Shown piece by piece: positions 57,665-64,000 of a stretch of DNA of 64,000 nucleotides. Origin of the DNA: Lagopus muta (taxonomy: Eukaryota; Chordata; Aves; Galliformes; Phasianidae). The stretch covers positions 88,940,788 to 89,004,787 of the forward strand of contig NC_064435.1 of assembly GCF_023343835.1 (NCBI RefSeq). The letters are read 5' to 3'. Within the stretch, counting starts at the first letter, position 1, and each line of letters begins with the position of its first letter. The notes under the pieces are model-generated. The model did not search any database, had not been told where the DNA came from, and worked only from the letters and a program-made list of their open reading frames with translations. The translations under genes were made by a program, and so were the position numbers.

Positions 57665-60589
57665 CCACTGCTCCTAAACTCCGCTTCCAGGCCAAAAAGG
57701 CTTCGGGGGATGCTATTCTTTAAACAAAATATCAACGTGTACTTTTTTATTAAAGGAATTTCTCCTGATCCTGAAATTCTGAGTCATTAGCCGAACTCAT
57801 CCTGGATCCTTCTAGCTCCATATCCACCTTTAGTCAGCAGATGGCACTAGTACAGAAACTAAGAGGCAGGGGCAACCACGCTTGTCTCAACGGCACGATG
57901 TAAAGCAATCAGATTACTTATCTGTAAATATTTATTTGAAAGCCATAACTTGAAGTTAATGTCCTAGTATGCACGGCTAGAGAGTAAGTTGCAATGCTTT
58001 CTGATCTTTAAATAAATATAGATTACAAATCTGACAGCAATCCACTGTGAATTTTGCTGTTTTCTTGTAACTATACAGAGAAGACAGTCTCTCTCAAAAA
58101 CACACCTATAAATATTCTTGCTGAAGACAGTACCTATAAATTGTTATGGTAAATAAGGAAATACCATATTTAATTCTGGCATACTTTTTTGTTACAAAGG
58201 AAAGAATACACCAATAGCAGAGAGAACTGTAAATGTGAGTAGAAATCAGAACTCAGGCACCTGCCCCTCTCTCTTTCCACTTATTTTTTAGCAGCATGCT
58301 AATACTGTTGTGGACACTCTGATGAATGACTCTCACTTGGAAATATTTGCAGCTCTCAAAAAGCAAATGCAGCTCTGCCAACCTCTCTATAACATCTTCA
58401 CCCTTGTTATGACAGCAGGGTGAAGACATGCTTACATGCCAACATAGGACTGGTACCAGCTGCACTGCTCAAGTCAGTTTGCAAACTCAAATACTTTCAA
58501 TTCAGCGTTATTTGTTGGGATTCAACCCCAGATCTGTCAATTGGGAACTCATCTACTTTTGTATATTGATTTTTCCTTCAGGAAAAGTCAAATCCACAGG
58601 ACTCCTATCGTATATAATCCACTCAAGTTAACCAAGAGACCAGCTCTCCTTCCCAAGGGTTAGAGATGAAGTACACAATAAAATGCTTGAATTACCTGGG
58701 CATAGGCAGATTGAGAAATTATCAGATACAGACTAGAGGTAAGTGCAGATTCTCACATTTAACCTGGCCACAATCAACTAGAAACATACTGTTAAACCCT
58801 CCCAACTGAAGTTCCCTTCAGAGCATGGAGTATGGCTTACTAAATATTGAGAGAAAGCAGACAAGATACACAAAAGCTAGCAGAGTGCACAAAGAAGAGT
58901 AAATACATACTCACAAAGAGTGAGAAGCAAGTGCAATCATTTACATTATTAATAATCCCTTAAAAAACAACAGCTTCTCAGAGGCAAAAACGTGTAACTT
59001 GCTAGCATGCACATGCTGACCAACACATCACACTGTTCCATACTCTAACTTTTAATTGTTTAAGTTTCTAAGTTGTTTGCACCAATTCTGAAGCTTTTAA
59101 ATTCACCAAAGGCTTACAGATTTCTGTGCAAGAATATGAAGGAGCAGCAGAAAAGGGCTGCTCAGACAGATAATCAGAAATTGTGGGCTGAAGTGACAAT
59201 AAGAAAGGCAAGGAGTTAAAAAAAAAAAAAATGAAACCAATAGAAGTGAGGATAAAAAATGAGTAAGCAGAGGAAAACACATGAAGGTCATTGTGGGGAT
59301 GTTTGGTTTGCAGAAGGCATCTTCAACTTTGAGCAGTGCTATCAGAAGTGAATGTGTACCACTTGCCTCATCATACAAACAAATACAACAACAAATTAAA
59401 ATAGACCTGGAAAAAGTATTTAGGTGCAAAGGTCTACAAATAGTGGGGGTTCATCCAAACAGTGTATGAGATGTAAAAGCATCTCTGGGTCTGACCAGGC
59501 TTAAAGAGAAGTCAACTTGGGGGAAAAAAAAAAGAGAATAATTTTACACGGAGTTCTAGGATCATTTTTCTCATTTCTCTGTGGCTTTGGCCCACTAGGA
59601 GGTGGGAAAAATTAAAAATAAGCACAGCACTGCATAGAAGTAAGCAACAAAATAAAAGGGGGGGAGGGCTGGAGAGAGGAAAAGGAAGGTGAGAGTCTGT
59701 TTTCCTATTAGGATTTCATAATGGCAGTTAATGTACTTTTGAATGTTACACAGAAAAAGAAAGAAGAAGAAGAAAAAAAAACCCTTTACATAGTTGAATG
59801 CATTTCACTTTGAACTTTCAAGCCTCAGGAAAGTAGCTAATTTCCAAGCTGGTCATAATGGCAAATTAACTGTTTCAAGACTGAGTTTTTGTTTGTTTTG
59901 ATATACACTCTGAATGACGGAAAACTATTTCAATGTTAAGCCTAATAATCATTTCAAATTGATGAAAAGATGTAATCCTTTGGTTAACTGTTTTTCTTTA
60001 TGCACAACTGAAAGGCATTTAGATATGCTATACTTTAAAGACAGCGTAGAGCAATAGATTTTCTCACCTTGGATTTGAGGACAGAAAAAAAAAAGGAGCC
60101 TTTCAGCAACCTTCAACACTTCAATGAATAAATCCTTATTCTCAAAATTAATCTGAATATTCCCTCTCCTTACAAGTCATTAACCTGGCCTTTGAAAACA
60201 CTGAAGCAGCTGAAGCTGGAGGCAAGGCAGAAAACATGAAACCCAACTGCTCTCTACAGATTGCAGGTTGCTAAGCCAGCACCTCCAAAACATCCGCCAG
60301 CACACTCAGACAGGAAAATCTGGCAACACGGCACAGATATTTTACTGGGACCTAGTTTAAAACAGGCTTTTAAAACTGATACACATGGCCCATTTCTCAT
60401 TAAGATTTGGTGGTTGTTTTTAGTTTCTAGGCCACATCAGTGTTCCCATTTGTAAATACGTCCAGCTTATAAAGGGGTAATTTACCCTCACTATCTCTCT
60501 GAGCAAAGTATCATTTGTTGACTGATCTTCTTCATGCCACAGATAAAGTTGGAGAAGCAATTGTGATGCAGAATTCCACAATAAAACAT
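57665..60589. other. Unannotated sequence, about 2.9 kb
   Basis: AT-rich DNA with no recognised exon. An A14 run lies at about 59218-59231 and an (AAG)n run at 59755-59781. The 108-codon minus frame at 59103-59429 is Phe/Leu/Ser-rich and unrecognised. Confidence 0.45.
59755..59781 (+). repeat. (AAG)n purine tract
   Basis: Four to five AAG triplets followed by an A9 run; a short simple repeat. Confidence 0.85.
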
Positions 60590-60621
60590 TTTATTTCTTT
60601 TTTTTTTTTTTTTAATTTTTT
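60590..60621 (+). repeat. T-rich tract with T16
   Basis: A low-complexity T run lies about 40 bp outside the tail end of the minus-strand CR1 at 60663. CR1 elements do not carry poly(A) tails, so it is likely unrelated to that insertion. Confidence 0.85.
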
Positions 60622-60662
60622 AAATGAATCTTCAGTTTCCAGACTACCATTCCAGAAATGCA

Positions 60663-60873
60663 TATCATAGAATCATAGAATGGCCTGGGTTGAAAAGACC
60701 ACAGTGATCATCTAGTTGCAACCTCCTGCTACATGCAGGGTCACCAACCAGCAGACCTGGCTGCCCAGAGCCACATCCAGCCTGGCCTTGAATGCCTGCA
60801 GGGATGGGGCATCCACAGCCTCCTTGGGCAACCTGTTCCAGTGCCTCACCACCCTCTGGGTGAAAAAAATACG
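60663..60873 (-). mobile_element. CR1 LINE, ORF2 C-terminus plus 3' UTR
   Basis: A minus-strand CR1 tail. In plus reading: TATCATAGAATCATAGAATG, GCCTGGGTTGAAAAGACCAC, AGCAGACCTGGCTGCCCAGA, CTTGAATGCCTGCAGGGATG and CACCACCCTCTGGGTGAAAA. Over about 200 bp it is nearly the reverse complement of 56460-56669. It is truncated in the ORF2 C-terminal coding tail. Confidence 0.93.
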
Positions 60874-63800
60874 TCAAAACCAAACCAGGATTAACAGCTG
60901 CCATCTTGAAACTCATCTAGAAATATCCTTATTGGTACTCTTAGTTACTCACAGTACAAGGCAGCTATTAAAGGATAAGAATGAAGAAAGAGCTCCTGCT
61001 GCTGCTATACGCTTTGCTAGGAAGTGATCCCCATTGCACTTTTCAGCATCTTATCTGTCTGTAACCTGAGTATAAGACATCAAAATTACATCATCCCAAA
61101 AGCATTAGCAGTCAACTTGCCCCTAAAATCAAATTAGTTCATGAGGGTCCATTCTGGGATCTTTCTCCATCCTTCCCAGATGGTTAGTGATACAGAGTGA
61201 AGGAACCAGTCTCTCTGAAAGCAGTGTTTTTTGGTAGCAAGGCACATTTCAGTAGATTTAAAAGAGGGATAGCTAATTTCTCACTGTGTGGAATTATGTT
61301 TTTCATAACTCCACTTCATGTTTCTGTCTAATGACCTGCCTAGCAGTGGCAGTCATCTGGCAGAATGTTTTCAGTAAGTGTCCTATTAACAATTTCTTGT
61401 GACATTTCATGGCATTTGATGACTCATTCAAAGTATTTGATTATGCACATCTTGATTAGCTTTTGTCACTGTGCAGGCTTGAGGAAAAAGTACATACTTA
61501 GAAAGTAAATACCTTGCATCAGCAATACTGCCCTCATTTTCCCAAGTTCCTTTTGGTTTGGAAACGTCATTTTTTATGACTGTTCTTCAGCTTCTCCAAG
61601 ATATGGATTGCTTTTACTTCACCTATATAAACTAAAGGGGGGGCATGGGGAAATAGTGAGATTTATTCTGTGTGAAAAAGTTTTGCAGCATTAAGTGCCT
61701 CGCATCGAAACATGGACATAAGGCTGAAATTCCTTACTGCATCCCCTAACTCAGCACTATACTGAACAGGAACCCCAGCAAAGCTTGACTAAAATTGTAA
61801 AGTTCCTGGAGAGAGTGGAGCCTTCTCCTTTCAGCAGCAGACTGTGGGGAATTGTGAATTGGGTAACACTCTTTTCTTTGAGCAATTTACCATGCTGATA
61901 CATTCATATTTCAGTTCCATCAGTCACACACCACTGTTTAGACACCTCCAAGTCTCAGGGTAGCATAGAATCCTCTAGACACTCTTTTTCCACAAACACC
62001 CACAGGCAAGCATATGCAAAGTATCTTTTTTAATGCTATGTAATGGGAAATGAGTTTGTTCCCAAAGCTATGAAAACAGTGCCCAGTGGTTGAGTTACCT
62101 ACTAACTCAACAACAGTTGAGTTTTCAACAGTTTGGACGCTGTAGAAAAATAAGGCAGTTCCCTGATTTAGAAACACTTCTTTGTTTTGTTTTTTTAAAC
62201 TGCTTTTTGTTCCACAGGATAATGGTGCAGAAGCTTAAACTTATGGCCATCCTGAAACTCTGTGAGAATCATTTTGAGATAACTCTGTTTTTTTTTGCCT
62301 ACCATAATACAAATCTCACTGACAGATGACAAATTAAGATATTAAAGATACAAGAAATAATGTGAAAAGACAACCCTGTGGCAGACACTAGGCTACGTTC
62401 ATGAAAACATGGCTGTAACACCAGGATCTGATAGAGCCTTAGAGTTGTTATTTCAACAGAGCACTTCTGCCTCTCCTTTTTAATCAAAGCAGGAAATTAA
62501 TCTACAAAAGAAAAAAGGAAATAAATGAAGAGAAAGGCAAGATTTTGTTGAAGGATCTCTTGAATCTAGAAAACTGAGTAGTTTTGTTCCATCTGCACTG
62601 GTTAACTGAAAAACAGGCAGCACATTTACAAACCTTGCCTCAAACACATCATGGCTGTAATGGTAAAATCACTATTAGGATTTAGAAGAATCCCCACATC
62701 ACCAGCCCTTCGAAAAATGAGGCTGATAATAGTACCTAGACAGAGAATAAAAGAGAGCTCCCTTTGATCTCATTTCATTTCTAATTGCAAAATGACATGT
62801 GAAGAGAAACCCAGTGAGTCATAGCCAAATAACATGATTTAGTGCAACAGCAGGAAGAATTATTAAGGAAACCAAATTGCTATAATACCCTAGGCAAAAA
62901 TTTACATGAGCTTGAACTTAGGTCTTTTCAGCTGCAACAGCAAGCATGGCAGTTCGGCTAGGTGAGCTTTGGAAAGAGAATAAGCACAAAATTTGAAATG
63001 AAGAATAATTGCTCAGACTGAAATTGCTCCAGGAGAAACCTCTTTGTTTACAACCTCTACTTGAACATTTTTAATGATTCTCCAAGAGAAGCAAAGCACC
63101 CTCCTCTCCACAGTATTTTTTCATCTGGATTTAATGATCTCCATAGACCATCACTGCACAAAACTTAGAAATAAATAATGGATGATTTTACACAGTCTGA
63201 GCTGGCTGAGTCATCTCAGATAGACTATTAAAACAGTATCACGAGCTCAGCTGGTACAACATGCCTAGAAATGCCCAGGTCTTCCTGCAACCAGAGCCTT
63301 TATTCCACTCAGACTGAGATGGAAAGAAAACAAACAAATTAAGGGAAATGTGAGGTTTGAGGTTTTTTATTTCTTTCCACTTTTCTTTGCAAATGCTCTT
63401 CCGCTAAAGCAACGTGGTTCAAGTCACACACTTCTCTGTACCTATTATCCAGGAGAGGAAGAAAAGCTGAACTATCCCAGTAAAAGAAGAAAGCTCCTCA
63501 TTCAGGAGAGTGAAGTCAATGGCAGTGCTTCTGGGACACTCACAAGGGTGTTCTGCAATCACGGATCATGGCACTGCCTAGGTAAAATGGAGTTCCCTTC
63601 TCGTTTTGTGAGCGTAGGTTATACCATAACTCTGCTGCTTACGTTTAAGAGGGGCTCTAACCACAACACTGTAAGTAATCAAAAAATATCTGACACTACT
63701 GTGTCCCCTGCCATAATACTTAAGCACATCTCATGGCTCTAATTAGGAAAAAAAAAATGAGCTACTGTATATTTCAAGACATCTCTAAACAGAAGATTTT

Positions 63801-64000
63801 TATACCAATAAGTAAAATACATGTAGAGCTAGAAAGAATTTATCAACCAAATGGGAAAAAACAGCCCAACTAGATGCTTCTGTTTGGGGAGCAGCAGCAG
63901 ATTTACACACAAAACAGATTTTCAGTGATTCAGTCTTAAGGTAAGTTAATAGTAGAACTCTTAGCAGCACACTGTTCCTAGTGTAGAGCCAGACTAAATT
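60874..64000. other. Unannotated sequence, about 3.1 kb
   Basis: Unique-looking AT-rich DNA to the window edge. The 130-codon plus frame at 63350-63742 is the longest here; it shows no signal, domain or motif I recognise. No repeat family is visible. Confidence 0.45.

Noticed and set aside
63350..63742. 130-codon plus-strand frame
   Set aside because: No recognised motif and no repeat or splice context; treated as chance.
1..64000. Endogenous retrovirus or LTR elements
   Set aside because: I saw no LTR pair, primer-binding site, or gag, protease or pol motifs of retroviral type. All RT motifs belong to CR1.
1..64000. tRNA, rRNA or other structured RNA genes
   Set aside because: No cloverleaf with internal A/B boxes or rRNA core sequence was noticed by eye; a tRNAscan or Rfam run would be decisive.

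Overview
The window looks like AT-rich nuclear DNA of a vertebrate, almost certainly a bird. The evidence is at least twenty fragments of CR1 non-LTR retrotransposons (LINEs) with avian-type 3' ends carrying the octamer ATTCTATG/ATTCTGTG. Two copies of an internally deleted mariner element resemble, from memory, the galliform 'galluhop'/Mariner1_GG family. I lean towards a galliform (chicken, quail or turkey type), but the sequence alone does not fix the species. There are no operons, Shine-Dalgarno sites, rRNA genes, tRNA genes or CRISPR arrays.

I could not support a single functional protein-coding gene or exon. The open reading frames over 60 codons are either antisense or sense shadows of CR1 and mariner copies, or short unrecognised frames of the kind expected by chance. 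The window is therefore best read as intergenic sequence or a very large intron.

Layout, with CR1 strand in brackets. 0-5 kb: CR1 pieces at 735-955 (+), 1190-1653 (+), 2995-3750 (+) and 4354-4575 (-). 7.07-7.5 kb: mariner copy 1 (transposase sense on -). 10.9-11.57 kb: internally deleted CR1 (+). 15.59-15.88 kb: two CR1 3' pieces meeting in opposite orientation. 16-24.4 kb: mostly unique sequence with simple repeats. 24.45-26.06 kb: the longest CR1 (-), carrying most of a broken reverse transcriptase. 26.7-27.1 kb: mariner copy 2. 27-35 kb: unique sequence. 35.12-35.65 kb: CR1 RT piece (-). 38.15-38.32 kb: CR1 tail (-). 38.3-43.7 kb: unique. 43.75-48.15 kb: CR1 pieces at 43756 (+), 44779 (+), 46837 (+) and 47866 (-); the last is flanked by a perfect 10-bp direct repeat and ends in an expanded octamer array. 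51.2-51.5 kb: rearranged CR1 (-). 53.56-54.35 kb: CR1 piece with the ORF1 esterase (GDS) block fused to the RT start, followed by an opposite-strand RT piece. 56.35-60.87 kb: three CR1 tails, two of which form an inverted pair about 4 kb apart. The rest appears unique.

The biology visible here is transposon biology: 5' truncation, internal deletion, nested or opposed insertions, target-site duplication and tail-repeat expansion. I found no convincing new system. The best leads are the CR1 insertion with its duplication and octamer array (47856-48155), the in-frame HTH/C-terminus fusion of mariner copy 1, a possible degraded retrocopy at 14.7-15.25 kb, and a TAAT-rich block at 54.58-54.74 kb that could be a conserved regulatory element.
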